A DNA stretch of 64,000 bases from Serpentinimonas maccroryi (GCF_000828915.1 NZ_AP014569.1:2232001-2296000); one strand, 5' to 3'. Positions 33,459-43,349 are shown, numbered from the stretch's first letter. The notes: generated by a model not told the origin, from the sequence alone. Translations and numbers: made by a program.

Positions 33459-35822
33459 ATGTCTGCTCTCCTGCGTTTTCCGTCTGTGCTGCGTCCCGGT
33501 GTGTGGGTGATGCAGCGCCTGCCCATGGGCTTTAAGCTGCTGGTGATGGCCGCGGTGCTGCTGGTGCCGCTCGCGCTAGCGGGGGCATTCATCATTTACA
33601 ACCTCTGGGGCGAGCGCAGCTACACGCAACGCCAACTGCAAGGGCTGGAACTGCAACAAAGCCTGATGGGGTTGGCGCGGCCCTTGCTCGAACAGCAAGG
33701 TCAGGGGTATCTGCTGCTGGCCGGCCATGCGCCTGCCACGGCCGCGCTCGATGCCGCGCGCACGCAACTGCGCCCCGCATTGCAGGCATTGGAGCAGCAG
33801 GTGCAACGCCATGGCGCTGCCGATCTAATACAAAAGTGGCAGCCGCTGCGCGACGATATCCAAACTCTGATCAACCTCACGCCCACCGCGCGCAGTGCCA
33901 GCGACTGGTACAGCGCACACCAAAGCGCAATGGAGCGCTTGCACGATTTTTCCTTGCTCAACGGCGAAATCTCGGCCCTGCTGCTCGACGGCGAGCGCGC
34001 CGTGTTCTTCCTCGTCGATGCCTTGGTGCAGCGCCAGTTGCCGCTGCTGCAAGCCAGCGCGCATGTGCGCCACGAAGGCGCTGCGCTGCTGCTGCAGCAT
34101 GAGGCCCAGGGGGTAAACGCCGAGCTGATCGCGCGCGCCATGCGACTGGGGGTACAGACTGAAAACATCAACCTTGTTTTGGGCCAGATCGAACAGCGCC
34201 TGGCTACCTTGCGCTCCCTCGGGCAGCCCGTACCGGCCGCTTGGCCAACCCTGCAAGCCGCCGCTACCGACTACAGCGCACGCGTGCGCGCGGGCATAGG
34301 CACCGGGACACTTGATGGCCCAGCGCAGCCACTCCTGGAGCAAGGCGGCCTGTTGCTGGTGGCACAAATGGACTTGAACCGCCAGCTGACTGCACAACTG
34401 CAAGAGCAGCTCGAGCTGCGCCAAAGCCGGCTGCTGTGGCAGCTGGCAGGCTTGGTGCTGGCCAGTGTGCTGGTGCTGCTGGCGCTGGTTTACGGCATGG
34501 CGTCGCTGTATATGGCCACGCTCGACGGCTTGCGCCAGCTCACCGGCGTGTCTGAGCGCGCCGCCCGCGGCGACCTGACCGGCAGCGTGCAAATCGGCGG
34601 CCAAGACGAAATAGCACACATGGCGCAGCAGTTCAAGCGCATGCTCGACACCTTGTCGGCGATCGTAGCCGACGTGCGCAGCGTGGCGGCCGTGCTCAAC
34701 CACATGGGCGAGCGCTTGGTCAAAGATGCCAGCAGCTTGTCGGACCGCACCCAGTCGCAAGCGGCCAGCCTGGAGCAAGCCAGCGCCAACATCCGCGAGG
34801 CCACCGAAACCGTCGCCCGCAATAGCGAAGGCGTGCTTGAAGTCAGCCGCGTCAGCTCCAGTTTGCACCAACAAACCGAACACGCCAGCGGCCTCATGCA
34901 CCAGACCGTGAAAGGCATGGGCACGCTGCAACACACCTCCAAGCGCATGAACGAGATCATCGGCGTGATCGACAGCATCGCTTTTCAGACCAACATCCTG
35001 GCGCTCAATGCGGCGGTCGAGGCCGCGCGCGCCGGCGAGGCCGGGCGCGGTTTTGCCGTGGTAGCCTCCGAAGTGCGCTCGCTGGCCCAGCGCAGCCAGA
35101 CCGCAGCCGGCGAGGTGCGCCAACTGATCGCCGAATCCACCAGCCGCGTGCAAACTTCGGTGACCGAAATCAACGGCGTCAACGCCGAAATGGAGCAGCT
35201 GGTGCGCGGCATCCGCGACATCACCCAACGCATCGACGCCATGGCCGTGGCCAGCAACCAGCAGGCGGCGGCCCTCAAAGAGGTGGCGCAAGCCATGACG
35301 CAGCTCGACAGCGTGACCAACGACAACGCCGCCATGGTCGAGCGCAGCGCGCACCACGCCGCCGATTTGCAGTCGCACACCACCGACCTCGAGCAAGCGG
35401 TTCAGCACCTGCACCTGACCCAAGGCACCGCCGACTTGGCGCGCCAGCTGGTGGAGCGCGCGTATGCCCACGTGCAGCAGGTGGGTTATGCCCGCGCCAG
35501 CGAAGACTTTTACCGTCCAGACGGCACTTTCATCGACCGCGACCTCTACATCTTTGTGCTCGACCGCGCCGGGGTGTACCGCGTCATGGGCGCCAACCGC
35601 GCCAAGACCGGCACCCGGGTGCACGATGCGCCGGGCATAGACGCCGAACGCTTCATGCGCGACATCTGGACCCAAGCCGAAGAGGGTGGCGGCTGGGTTG
35701 AATACAATATCGTCAACCCCTTGACCGGCGACGTGCGCGGCAAATCGTCTTTTGTGCTGCCGCTCAGCGACGACTTGCTGATTGGCTGCGGCGCCTACCG
35801 CAGCGCGCTCCAATCCGGCTGA
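33459..35822 (+). CDS. Methyl-accepting chemotaxis protein with C-terminal cytoplasmic Cache-like domain
   Basis: 787 residues. First membrane helix about 20-45, a periplasmic helical region to about 310, second helix about 325-350, a HAMP domain ([20 protein letters not shown]) and the MCP signalling hairpin with the conserved tip [20 protein letters not shown] and [20 protein letters not shown]. After the signalling domain, residues about 665-785 form a Cache-like sensor ([57 protein letters not shown]). The receptor may therefore sense on both sides of the membrane. ATG 33459 is preferred over TTG 33441. Confidence 0.87.
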   Translation: MSALLRFPSVLRPGVWVMQRLPMGFKLLVMAAVLLVPLALAGAFIIYNLWGERSYTQRQLQGLELQQSLMGLARPLLEQQGQGYLLLAGHAPATAALDAARTQLRPALQALEQQVQRHGAADLIQKWQPLRDDIQTLINLTPTARSASDWYSAHQSAMERLHDFSLLNGEISALLLDGERAVFFLVDALVQRQLPLLQASAHVRHEGAALLLQHEAQGVNAELIARAMRLGVQTENINLVLGQIEQRLATLRSLGQPVPAAWPTLQAAATDYSARVRAGIGTGTLDGPAQPLLEQGGLLLVAQMDLNRQLTAQLQEQLELRQSRLLWQLAGLVLASVLVLLALVYGMASLYMATLDGLRQLTGVSERAARGDLTGSVQIGGQDEIAHMAQQFKRMLDTLSAIVADVRSVAAVLNHMGERLVKDASSLSDRTQSQAASLEQASANIREATETVARNSEGVLEVSRVSSSLHQQTEHASGLMHQTVKGMGTLQHTSKRMNEIIGVIDSIAFQTNILALNAAVEAARAGEAGRGFAVVASEVRSLAQRSQTAAGEVRQLIAESTSRVQTSVTEINGVNAEMEQLVRGIRDITQRIDAMAVASNQQAAALKEVAQAMTQLDSVTNDNAAMVERSAHHAADLQSHTTDLEQAVQHLHLTQGTADLARQLVERAYAHVQQVGYARASEDFYRPDGTFIDRDLYIFVLDRAGVYRVMGANRAKTGTRVHDAPGIDAERFMRDIWTQAEEGGGWVEYNIVNPLTGDVRGKSSFVLPLSDDLLIGCGAYRSALQSG

Positions 35823-35906
35823 CACCCATACCCTAGCCCTTTGCCAACTGCCTCAGCTCCCGCCGACACCGCCGACCCTGCAGATTCGCCCGAGCTGTCG
35901 AGCCGC

Positions 35907-37127
35907 ATGACGGCACCTGAGCGCCGCGCCAGCGCGGCGCTGGCGGCGATTTTTGCGCTGCGCATGCTGGGGCTGTTTCTGCTGCTGCCGGTGTTTGCGC
36001 TCGAGGCCGTGCACTACCCCGGTGGCGACAACCCGCTGCGCGTCGGGCTGGCGCTGGGCATCTATGGCCTGACGCAGGCGCTGCTGCAGATCCCCCTGGG
36101 CATGGCCAGCGACCGCTGGGGCCGCAAGCGCATCATCCAAGCCGGCTTGGCGCTGTTTGCCATCGGCAGCCTGGTGGCGGCTTGGGCGCCGACGCTGGAG
36201 TGGCTGACGCTGGGGCGGGCGCTGCAAGGTGCCGGCGCGATCTCGGCCGCCGTCACCGCCCTGCTGGCCGACCTGACGCGCGACGCCGTTCGCACCAAGG
36301 CCATGGCGCTGGTGGGCATCAGCATCGCGCTCACTTTTGCCCTGTCGCTGGTGCTGGCGCCGCCGTTGGTGGCCGCCGTGGGCCTGGGTGGTTTGTTCGT
36401 GCTTACGGCGGTGCTCGCGGTGCTGGGCATGTGGGTGGTGGCGCGGGTGGTGCCGCCCGAGCCACCGCGGCTGCCGACAGCGGCGCGCGCCAGCCTGCGC
36501 ACGGTGCTGCTCGACCACCGGCTGGCGCGCCTGAACCTGGGCGTGTTCATGCTGCACGCGGTGCAACTGGCGCTGTGGGTGGCGCTGCCGGCGCTGCTGC
36601 TGCAAGCCGGGCTCGAGGCGGCCAAGCACGGCTGGGTCTATCTGCTGGCGGTGCTGGCGGCGTTTGGCGTCATGGGCGCGCTGCTGTTTAGGCTCGAGCG
36701 CCGCGGCTATCTGCGCGCGGTGTTTCTGGGCGCCATCGGGCTGATCGCGCTGGCGCAGCTGGGCCTGTGGTGGAGCGCCAGCTTGGGCGCGCCGCCGCTG
36801 GCGCTGCTGGCGCTGCTGCTGTTCTTGTTTTTCATAGGCTTCAACACGCTCGAAGCCAGCCAGCCCAGCTTGGTGTCGCGCCTGGCCAGCGCGAGCCAGC
36901 GCGGGGCCGCGCTTGGGGTCTATAACACCTTGCAATCGCTTGGGTTTTTTGTTGGCGGGGTGGCCGGCGGGGCGCTGCTGGCGCTGTGGGGCATCGACGG
37001 CCTGTTTTTGGCCTGCACCGCCCTGACGCTGCTGTGGCTGCTGCTGGCCTGGGGCATGCCGGCGCTGCCAGCGAGTGCGCCGCAGCGGCGCGGTGCTGCG
37101 CTGGCCGCTACCGATACCAAAACATAG
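35907..37127 (+). CDS. Major facilitator superfamily transporter (YajR-like)
   Basis: 406 residues with twelve membrane segments. ASAALAAIFALRMLGLFLLL, YGLTQALLQIPLGMASDRWG and the RKRIIQAGLALFAIG loop give the MFS motif A; GFNTLEASQPSLVSRLASAS lies in the second half. Related to YajR-type proton-coupled exporters; no substrate can be named. The ATG at 35907 is chosen over TTG 35841 because homology begins there. Convergent with hypE. Confidence 0.82.
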   Translation: MTAPERRASAALAAIFALRMLGLFLLLPVFALEAVHYPGGDNPLRVGLALGIYGLTQALLQIPLGMASDRWGRKRIIQAGLALFAIGSLVAAWAPTLEWLTLGRALQGAGAISAAVTALLADLTRDAVRTKAMALVGISIALTFALSLVLAPPLVAAVGLGGLFVLTAVLAVLGMWVVARVVPPEPPRLPTAARASLRTVLLDHRLARLNLGVFMLHAVQLALWVALPALLLQAGLEAAKHGWVYLLAVLAAFGVMGALLFRLERRGYLRAVFLGAIGLIALAQLGLWWSASLGAPPLALLALLLFLFFIGFNTLEASQPSLVSRLASASQRGAALGVYNTLQSLGFFVGGVAGGALLALWGIDGLFLACTALTLLWLLLAWGMPALPASAPQRRGAALAATDTKT

Positions 37128-37196
37128 GCGGTACGGCAGCCGCCACAATGCCCAAGCCCAGTCCCGGTGAGGCAATGAGGCGTGCCCTTAAGCCCT

Positions 37197-38297
37197 TCAG
37201 CAGATGCGTGGCAACTGCTCGCCGCTGAGCCAATCGACGACGCGGCGCCCGCCAAACCGGGTGCGCATCTGCACAAACTGCTGCGCGTCGGCCTGCACGC
37301 TGCCGATCTGCGCGGCCTCGCGCGCCAGCGGGTGCGCGCGCATGGCGGCCAGCACCACCGGTGCGGCGGCCGGGTCGCAGATGGCCACCAGCTTGCCTTC
37401 GTTGGCGACGTAGAGCGGGTCGAGCCCGAGCAGCTCGCACGCGGCATCGACTTCGGGCAGCACCGCAATCGCGGCTTCGTCGAGCACCATGCCCACGCCC
37501 GATTGGCGCGCGATCTCGTTGAGCGTGGTGGCCAGGCCGCCGCGGGTGGGGTCGCGCAGCACGCGCACGGCGCCCGGCGCAGCGGCGAGCACTGCGGCCA
37601 CTAGGGTGTGCAAGGCGGCGCTGTCGCTCTGCACGCTGGTGGCAAAAGCCAGCGATTCGCGCTGCGACAGCACCGCCACGCCATGCGCGCCGATGGGGCC
37701 CGAGAGCAGCACCGCGTCGCCTGGGCGCGCCTGGCGGCCGCTGATCGACACGCCAGCTGGCACCACACCCACGCCGGTGGTGCTGATAAAGACGCCGTCG
37801 CCCTTGCCGCGCTCCACCACCTTGGTGTCGCCGCAGACCACCGGCACGCCGGCAGCGCGCGCGGCCGCACCCATGGAGCGCACGATGCGCTGCAAATCGG
37901 CCAGCGGGTAGCCTTCTTCGATAATGAAGCAAGCGCTCAGGTACAGCGGCTGCGCGCCCAGCATGGCCACGTCGTTGATGGTGCCGTGCACCGCCAAGCT
38001 GCCCAGATCGCCCCCCGGAAAAAAGATCGGCGACACCACATGGCCATCGCAAGCCATGACCAAGCGCCCAGCGGCAGGGTCAAAGCCGGGCAGGGGCAGG
38101 CTGGCGCCGTCGTCGCCCTGGCGCAAGTACGGGTTGTCGAGCTCGGCCAAAAACAGCTCTTCGATCAACTGCGCCGCCGCCTTGCCGCCGGCGCCGTGCC
38201 CCATGTCGATGCGGCCGCGCTTGATGTCCAGTGGCCGCTGGTAGGGTTTGCGCGCGGCGTTGTCGGGGGTATCTGGGGTATCGGGGGGGGCGCTCAA
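37197..38297 (-). CDS. hypE: Hydrogenase maturation protein HypE
   Basis: 366 residues of the PurM-like ATP-binding family: IDMGHGAGGKAAAQLIEELF, DGHVVSPIFFPGGDLGSLAV, HGTINDVAMLGAQPLYLSAC, GDTKVVERGKGDGVFI, and the essential C-terminal PRIC whose Cys accepts the carbamoyl group and dehydrates it to thiocyanate, the CN source for the [NiFe] centre. The TTG start at 38297 overlaps the hypD stop (TTGA); no ATG lies at a suitable place. Last gene of the operon. Confidence 0.93.
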   Translation of the reverse strand: MSAPPDTPDTPDNAARKPYQRPLDIKRGRIDMGHGAGGKAAAQLIEELFLAELDNPYLRQGDDGASLPLPGFDPAAGRLVMACDGHVVSPIFFPGGDLGSLAVHGTINDVAMLGAQPLYLSACFIIEEGYPLADLQRIVRSMGAAARAAGVPVVCGDTKVVERGKGDGVFISTTGVGVVPAGVSISGRQARPGDAVLLSGPIGAHGVAVLSQRESLAFATSVQSDSAALHTLVAAVLAAAPGAVRVLRDPTRGGLATTLNEIARQSGVGMVLDEAAIAVLPEVDAACELLGLDPLYVANEGKLVAICDPAAAPVVLAAMRAHPLAREAAQIGSVQADAQQFVQMRTRFGGRRVVDWLSGEQLPRIC

Positions 38298-39463
38298 GCT
38301 GGCACCTCGTCGGCTTGGGTGGGCACGGCGGCCACAATGGGGATGTCGCGAAAACGTCCGTAGGTGTAGTGCGCCGCGCACGCGCCTTCGCTCGAGACCA
38401 TGCACGAGCCGATGGGGTTTTCGGGGGTGCAGACGGTGCCGAAAATCTTGCACTCGCGCGGCTCTTTGACGCCGCGCAAAATGGCGCCGCATTCGCAGGC
38501 CTTGTTGTCGGCCACGCTGCGGTATTGCAGGCCATAGCGTTGCTCGGCGTCGTAGGCGCTGTAGCGCGGCCGAATTTGCAAAGCCGAGTGCGCCAAGCTG
38601 CCCAGCCCGCGCCACTCGAAGCTCGGGCGCAGCTCAAACACCTGTTCCATCAGCGCTTGGGCGCGCAGGTTGCCGGTGGGCGTGACGGCGCGCGTGAACT
38701 CGTTTTCGACTTCGGCCCGGCCCTGGTTGACCTGGCGCACCAGCATCAAAATGGCTTGCAGCACGTCAAGTGGCTCAAAGCCGGCGATCACCACCGGCTT
38801 GCGGTAGTCGCGCGCAAAGCGGGCATAGGGCTCGGAGCCGATGACGATGCTGACGTGCGCCGGACCGACAAAGCCTTCGATCTCGGCCGTGGCGCCCTCG
38901 TCGGCGTGGGCACCGTCGAGGATGGCGCGGATGGCCGGCGGCGTGAGCACGTGGTTGCACATGACGCTGAAGTTGCGCAAGCCGGTGCGCTCGGCCTGAT
39001 CGAGCACCAGCGCCGTGGGCGGGGTGGTGGTCTCAAAGCCGATGGCAAAAAACACCACCTCGCGCTCGGGCTGCTGTCGCGCCAGTTCGAGCGCGTCGGC
39101 GGCCGAATAGACCATGCGGATGTCGGCCCCGCGCGCCTTGGCTTTGAGCAGCGAGGCGCCCTCAGAGGCCGGCACGCGCAGGGTGTCGCCGTAGGTGCAC
39201 AGGGTAATGGGCTGGCGCAAGGCCAAGTCGATGGCCATATCGAGGCGCCCGATGGGCAGCACGCACACCGGGCAGCCGGGGCCGTGGATCATGCGCAGAT
39301 TGGGCGGCAGCAGATCGAGCACACCGTAGCGCGAAATGGCGTGCGTGTGGCCACCGCAAAACTCCATGAAGCGGTAGCTGTGGAGCGGGTCGGCTTCGGC
39401 GCTGATGCGCGCCGCGATCTGACGCGCCAGCGCGCCGTCGCGAAACTCGTCGATGTATTTCAT
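38294..39463 (-). CDS. hypD: Hydrogenase maturation protein HypD
   Basis: 389 residues. KYIDEFRDGALARQIAARIS start, then conserved Cys/His motifs RFMEFCGGHTHAISRYG, IHGPGCPVCVLP and FAIGFETTTPPTALVL, and a C-terminal [4Fe-4S] cluster region (ACECGAILRG, CKIFGTVCTP, GSCMVSSEGACAAHY). HypD is the scaffold on which the Fe(CN)2CO unit is assembled with HypC. The ATG at 39463 overlaps the hypC stop by ATGA. Confidence 0.94.
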   Translation of the reverse strand: MKYIDEFRDGALARQIAARISAEADPLHSYRFMEFCGGHTHAISRYGVLDLLPPNLRMIHGPGCPVCVLPIGRLDMAIDLALRQPITLCTYGDTLRVPASEGASLLKAKARGADIRMVYSAADALELARQQPEREVVFFAIGFETTTPPTALVLDQAERTGLRNFSVMCNHVLTPPAIRAILDGAHADEGATAEIEGFVGPAHVSIVIGSEPYARFARDYRKPVVIAGFEPLDVLQAILMLVRQVNQGRAEVENEFTRAVTPTGNLRAQALMEQVFELRPSFEWRGLGSLAHSALQIRPRYSAYDAEQRYGLQYRSVADNKACECGAILRGVKEPRECKIFGTVCTPENPIGSCMVSSEGACAAHYTYGRFRDIPIVAAVPTQADEVPA

Positions 39464-39729
39464 GGCGCGGGCACCAGCCGGCCGCGGGCGACGGCGGCGT
39501 CGGTGTTGTCGGCGCTGCGCTCGAGTTCGGCAAAAATGGCCAGCGTGTGCTGCGCTTCTTCGGGGTCGAGCAAGCCGATGGCGTGGCCGACGTGGACGAT
39601 GACGTAGTCGCCCACCACGGCTTCGGGCACCAGCGCCAGCGAGACGCTTTTGCGGATGCCGCCGAGGTCGATCAGGCCTTGGTCGTCGCTCAGGCGCTCG
39701 ACCAGCAAGGCGGGGATGGCTAGACACAT
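39460..39729 (-). CDS. hypC: Hydrogenase maturation chaperone HypC
   Basis: 89 residues with the invariant N-terminus MCLAIPALLVE (Cys2 binds the iron), an OB-like fold (GGIRKSVSLALVPEAVVGDY) and VIVHVGHAIGLLDPEEAQ. It carries the iron unit from HypD to the hydrogenase large subunit. The ATG at 39729 lies inside the last codons of hypF, a 10-bp overlap. Confidence 0.94.
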   Translation of the reverse strand: MCLAIPALLVERLSDDQGLIDLGGIRKSVSLALVPEAVVGDYVIVHVGHAIGLLDPEEAQHTLAIFAELERSADNTDAAVARGRLVPAP

Positions 39730-41078
39730 AGGGGGTTCTCCTGGTAAAAGGATGCAGGGCAAGGGGCAGCGGCCAGCTCTTGCGCGGCCACCCAGGCTTG
39801 GCCCAGCGCCAGCCCGGCGTCGCCGCAGCCTTGTGCGGTTTGCAGATACACGTGCTGGCCGGCCTCGATTAGGCGCGCTTGCAGGCGCTGGCGCAAGATG
39901 CGGTTGTAAAAACAGCCGCCAGCCAGCGCCACGCTGCGGGTCTGGCGTGCGCGGGCGGCGGCCAGCACCCAGTCGGCCAGGCCGTCGGCCAGGCGCAGGT
40001 GGAAGGCGGCGGCGAGGGCGGCTTGGGCGGCGATGGAGGGGGCGGGGGCGGTATGGGCGCTGGGCGGGGCAGCGGCCCTATCAGGAGCAGTGGGCAGGGT
40101 GGCATTGGCGGTGCGCCCGAGCCGCAAGGGTGCGGCCGCTTCGTGCAGCGCCAGCCAGAGCGGGCGTAGATCGAGGATCTGCGAGGATGTCAGGGGTGTG
40201 GCGGTGGCGTCGAAGCCGGTTCCGACGCCGGTTGCCGATTGCGTTGCGGCTCCGGGCAGCAGACTGGGCAAAGGCAGATCGGGCAGGGGCGTGCCGCGCT
40301 CCAGCGCCCGTGCCGCTGCCTGCTCCAAGGCCACGGCGGCTTGGGCTTCGTCGTCTTGCTCTAGGCACAGGCCGAGCGCGGCCGCAGCGGCGTCGAACCA
40401 ACGCCCGGCGCTGCTGCTGAGCGGACAGTTCAGGCCGCGCGCCAGCATCTGTTGCACCGTGGCGGCGCGACTGGCGCCCACACGAGCGCCCCAGTGCGCG
40501 CCGATCTGTGCGCCTAGGCCGCAGGCGTGCAAGGCGCTGGCCGCCATGCGCCAAGGCTGGCGCGCCGCCTGGTCGCCCCCGGGCAGCGCCAGTGGGTGCA
40601 GGTGGCCCAGGCGCTGCCACTGGGCGCCCTCAAGCCAGAGCAGCTCGCCACCCCAGGCGCCGCCGTCGCTGCCCAGCCCAAAGCCGTCCAGCGCCAGCCC
40701 GAGCACCGGTTCGTCCAAGCCGTGCGCGGCCATGACGGCGCCGATGTGGGCCCGGTGGTGCTGCACGGCCACCGCCGGCAGACCGAGTTCGGCCGCCAGC
40801 TCCTGCGCCAGTTGGCTGCTGTAAAAGTCGGGGTGCAAGTCGTGCGCCAGCGCCGCCAAGGGGGGGCCGCCGCTGGCGCGTGCCTGCCGTATCAGCGCCA
40901 GCGCGGAGGCGCGCAGCGCCATACAGGATTGGGGGTCGCTCAGGTCGCCGTGCACCGCCGTCCACTGCACCCGGCCACCTTGGCACAGACAGGCGCTGTT
41001 TTTCAGCCACGCCCCCAGTGCCAGCACGGTGGCAGCTGAGGGGGCAGGGGTGGCGGTGCGGCTCATCGGGGTGGGCAT
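39720..41078 (-). CDS. hypF: Short-form HypF (Kae1-like carbamoyltransferase domain only)
   Basis: 452 residues covering only the C-terminal half of a standard HypF (about 750-800 residues). Present: Kae1-like motifs LAALAHDLHPDFYSSQLAQE, VAVQHHRAHIGAVMAAHGL, LALDGFGLGSDGGAWGGELL, SSAGRWFDAAAAALGL, and ALAGGCFYNRILRQRLQARL with QGCGDAGLALGQAWVA. Missing: the N-terminal acylphosphatase, the double zinc finger and the YrdC-like domain. Upstream sequence is hypB, so the missing part is not displaced by a frameshift. Ralstonia eutropha HypF1 is a known naturally short HypF, so function is plausible, perhaps with help from another protein. An extended low-complexity insert lies around residues 285-345. 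Confidence 0.88.
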   Translation of the reverse strand: MPTPMSRTATPAPSAATVLALGAWLKNSACLCQGGRVQWTAVHGDLSDPQSCMALRASALALIRQARASGGPPLAALAHDLHPDFYSSQLAQELAAELGLPAVAVQHHRAHIGAVMAAHGLDEPVLGLALDGFGLGSDGGAWGGELLWLEGAQWQRLGHLHPLALPGGDQAARQPWRMAASALHACGLGAQIGAHWGARVGASRAATVQQMLARGLNCPLSSSAGRWFDAAAAALGLCLEQDDEAQAAVALEQAAARALERGTPLPDLPLPSLLPGAATQSATGVGTGFDATATPLTSSQILDLRPLWLALHEAAAPLRLGRTANATLPTAPDRAAAPPSAHTAPAPSIAAQAALAAAFHLRLADGLADWVLAAARARQTRSVALAGGCFYNRILRQRLQARLIEAGQHVYLQTAQGCGDAGLALGQAWVAAQELAAAPCPASFYQENPLCV

Positions 41079-41116
41079 GAAAGGTCAGATGCTCAAGCGC
41101 TGGGCGCCTAGGCGAT

Positions 41117-42232
41117 TCACCCGAGTGCCGCCGCCGTGTGGCGCAACTGCGCCAATTCGGCTTCGAGCTGTGCCACACGCGCGCGTAGGGCCTGCTCAGA
41201 GGCGTGACTGTGGCCCGCGCCGCGTTCATGCCCGTGCCCGTGCTCGTGGTCGTGGTCGTGGCCCAGCTCGTGCTCAAGCCAGTGCAACCAGTCGTCAAGG
41301 CCGGCGCCGGTGGTGGCCGACACCTGCAGCACCTCGATGCTGGGGTTGACGCGCCGCGCCAGCTCGATGCAGCGCGCGACGTCGAACTGCACATGCGGCA
41401 ACAGGTCGATCTTGTTCAGGATCATGAGCCGGGCGGCGGCGAACATGTCGGGGTACTTCAGCGGCTTGTCCTCGCCCTCGGTGACGGACAGGATCGCCAC
41501 CTTGGCGCGCTCACCCAGATCCCAGAGCGCCGGGCAGACCAGGTTGCCGACATTTTCGATGAACAGCAGGCTGGGAGCGGTGTGTTCGTGGCCGTGGGCG
41601 TGTGCATGGCTGTGCCTGACGCCGTGCGCGTGCTGGTGGCCATGATCGTGGCCGTGTTCATGAACATGGGCATGGCGTTGCTCATGGCTGTGCTTGTGCA
41701 GTTGCGCAAAAGCCGCCGCCACCATGGGCGCGTCGAGGTGGCAGCCCTTGCCGGTGTTGATCTGGATCGCGGGCGCGCCGGTGGCGCGGATGCGCTCGGC
41801 GTCGAAGGCGGTCTGCTGGTCGCCTTCGATCACCGCCACCGGCAGCGCCGGGTGGCGCTGGCGCAGCGCCTCGATGGTGGCGCAGAGCAAGGTGGTTTTG
41901 CCCGATCCGGGGCTGGACACCAGGTTCAACGCCAGCACCCCGTGGGCCGCAAAGTGCTCCCGGTTGTGCGCGGCGATGCGGTCGTTGGCGCCCAGAATGT
42001 CGTGCTCGAGCTTGATCGCCCGCGCTTGGCTCAGACCAGGCACCGAGACCCTGGCCGCACCGGCGCCGTAGTCGAGGTCGCCACTGCGCGGGTCGATGCG
42101 CGGACCCGTTTCGGGCACAGGGGCATCGACGGCGGCGGACGTGGTTTGGGTGCCCGCTTGTGTCAGCGGCTTGTTCAGTTGCGCGGACGCTTCGTTGCGC
42201 CGGGTCTGGCTGCATCCACATACGACACACAT
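41117..42232 (-). CDS. hypB: Hydrogenase/nickel-insertion GTPase HypB with internal His-rich insert
   Basis: 371 residues. N-terminal high-affinity metal motif MCVVCGC, a G1 loop [15 protein letters not shown] (about 103-116), [15 protein letters not shown], the nickel/zinc pair in GKGCHLD (Cys164/His165), [17 protein letters not shown], and the G4 motif [11 protein letters not shown] 39-residue segment at about 179-217 holds 18 histidines and is inserted within the GTPase domain between the CHLD helix and the IENVGN strand; a second His-rich tract lies near 322-347. His-rich stretches in HypB usually sit at the N-terminus and store nickel. It delivers Ni to the hydrogenase large subunit with HypA. 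Confidence 0.92.
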   Translation of the reverse strand: MCVVCGCSQTRRNEASAQLNKPLTQAGTQTTSAAVDAPVPETGPRIDPRSGDLDYGAGAARVSVPGLSQARAIKLEHDILGANDRIAAHNREHFAAHGVLALNLVSSPGSGKTTLLCATIEALRQRHPALPVAVIEGDQQTAFDAERIRATGAPAIQINTGKGCHLDAPMVAAAFAQLHKHSHEQRHAHVHEHGHDHGHQHAHGVRHSHAHAHGHEHTAPSLLFIENVGNLVCPALWDLGERAKVAILSVTEGEDKPLKYPDMFAAARLMILNKIDLLPHVQFDVARCIELARRVNPSIEVLQVSATTGAGLDDWLHWLEHELGHDHDHEHGHGHERGAGHSHASEQALRARVAQLEAELAQLRHTAAALG

Positions 42233-42310
42233 GGTTCAAATCTCCTGGGTTGGGGGCGATTGGCGGGCACAATATCTCATCAAAGGGGTGGACCGCGCAG
42301 ACCCGCAAGG

Positions 42311-42658
42311 TCAATCATCGCTCACTTGCAAGTCGAGCACGCGCAATTCCATGCCCCCGGTGGGCTCGAGCAAGTAACTCGAGCAGGCCGGGCAGGGGTC
42401 GCCGCGCTGGGCGATCGGCACACGCGAGTTGCAACCCAAACACCAAGCCTGCCCCGGGGTCTCGATCAGTTCGATGCGTGCGCCGTCGAGCCGCGTACCC
42501 GGCGCGATGCAGTCGAGGGCAAAGCGCAGCGCCGCCACATCGACCCCAGCCAGTTGCCCAACCTCGAGGCGCAATTCAAGCACACGGGCAAAGCCCTCGC
42601 GCTGCGCGCAGTCATCGACCAGTTGCAACACGCCCCCGGCGAGGCTGGCTTCATGCAT
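42311..42658 (-). CDS. hypA: Hydrogenase nickel-insertion protein HypA
   Basis: 115 residues. N-terminal nickel site MHEASLAGGVLQLVDD (His2), VLELRLEVGQLAGVDVAALR and the zinc site WCLGCNSRVP with CPACSSYLLEP. It is the nickel metallochaperone working with HypB. The ATG at 42658 gives the mandatory MHE start. It begins 26 bp after hupE and precedes hypB by 78 bp. Confidence 0.94.
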   Translation of the reverse strand: MHEASLAGGVLQLVDDCAQREGFARVLELRLEVGQLAGVDVAALRFALDCIAPGTRLDGARIELIETPGQAWCLGCNSRVPIAQRGDPCPACSSYLLEPTGGMELRVLDLQVSDD

Positions 42659-42684
42659 GGCGCATGCCTTGGCACACAGTTGAT

Positions 42685-43296
42685 TTAGGCCGCCAAATGG
42701 CCCGCCAGCAGCAAGCCGCCACCAGCCAGCATGGCCCCGCCCAAACCCGTGACCGCTATTTGGCGGCTGCGCTCGGACAACCAGCGCTGCACGCCCAGGC
42801 CCAACAACATACCCGCGCCGTGCAACGCTGCGGTGGCCGCCACGATACCCAAGGCATAAGCAGCCAGGCCGGCGCCAGGCGCTGCAAAACCGTGCGACAA
42901 ACCGTGCAACAGCCCAGCCAAAAGCACCAAGGTCAGCCCCACACCCAGCGGCAGGCGCTGGCGCGTGGCGGCCAGCAGCAGCAACACCCCGAACAACAAC
43001 ACCGAAAGCGCCAGCGCCCACTGCATGAAGGGCAGCATGAAACCCGTCAGTCCGAGCAGCGCCGCCAGCGGCAGCGCCAGCAAAAACAGCGTCGGGCCTT
43101 GCCAGGCTCTGCCGACCGGCAGCGCCAGCACGGCCCACAGCCCCACGGCCAGCACCGCCAACAGGTGATCGAGCGCAAAAGCGTGCGCCAGACCGTCTGT
43201 CAGCGTGTGGCCGCCGTGGCCAGGATGGGCTGCGGCAGCCCCGGCAGCCAGCAGGCCGCCGAGCAACACTGCAGTTCGAATGATTTTTGCTTGCAT
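42685..43296 (-). CDS. hupE: HupE/UreJ-family nickel permease
   Basis: 203 residues. A signal-like N-terminus (QAKIIRTAVLLGGLLAAGAA), the histidine motif HPGHGGHTLTDGLAHAFALD that binds metal at the first membrane segment, then about six membrane helices including LAGLLHGLSHGFAAPGAGLA. It supplies nickel for hydrogenase. First gene of the operon, preceded by AGGAGA and a sigma-54-type promoter. Confidence 0.92.
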   Translation of the reverse strand: MQAKIIRTAVLLGGLLAAGAAAAHPGHGGHTLTDGLAHAFALDHLLAVLAVGLWAVLALPVGRAWQGPTLFLLALPLAALLGLTGFMLPFMQWALALSVLLFGVLLLLAATRQRLPLGVGLTLVLLAGLLHGLSHGFAAPGAGLAAYALGIVAATAALHGAGMLLGLGVQRWLSERSRQIAVTGLGGAMLAGGGLLLAGHLAA

Positions 43297-43349
43297 GGTA
43301 GTTGTCTCCTAAAAATTTGTGGGCACAGGCTAGGGATGCAAGGATCCAA

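Noticed and set aside
39720-41078. HypF shortened by a frameshift or sequencing error
   Set aside because: The 38 bp before the start are followed by hypB, so there is no room for the missing 300 or more residues, and no acylphosphatase or YrdC motif appears in any frame nearby.
41240-41700. Plus-strand frame of about 490 codons opposite hypB and hypA
   Set aside because: Shadow of the His-rich coding region; the minus-strand reading gives HypB and HypA with complete motifs.
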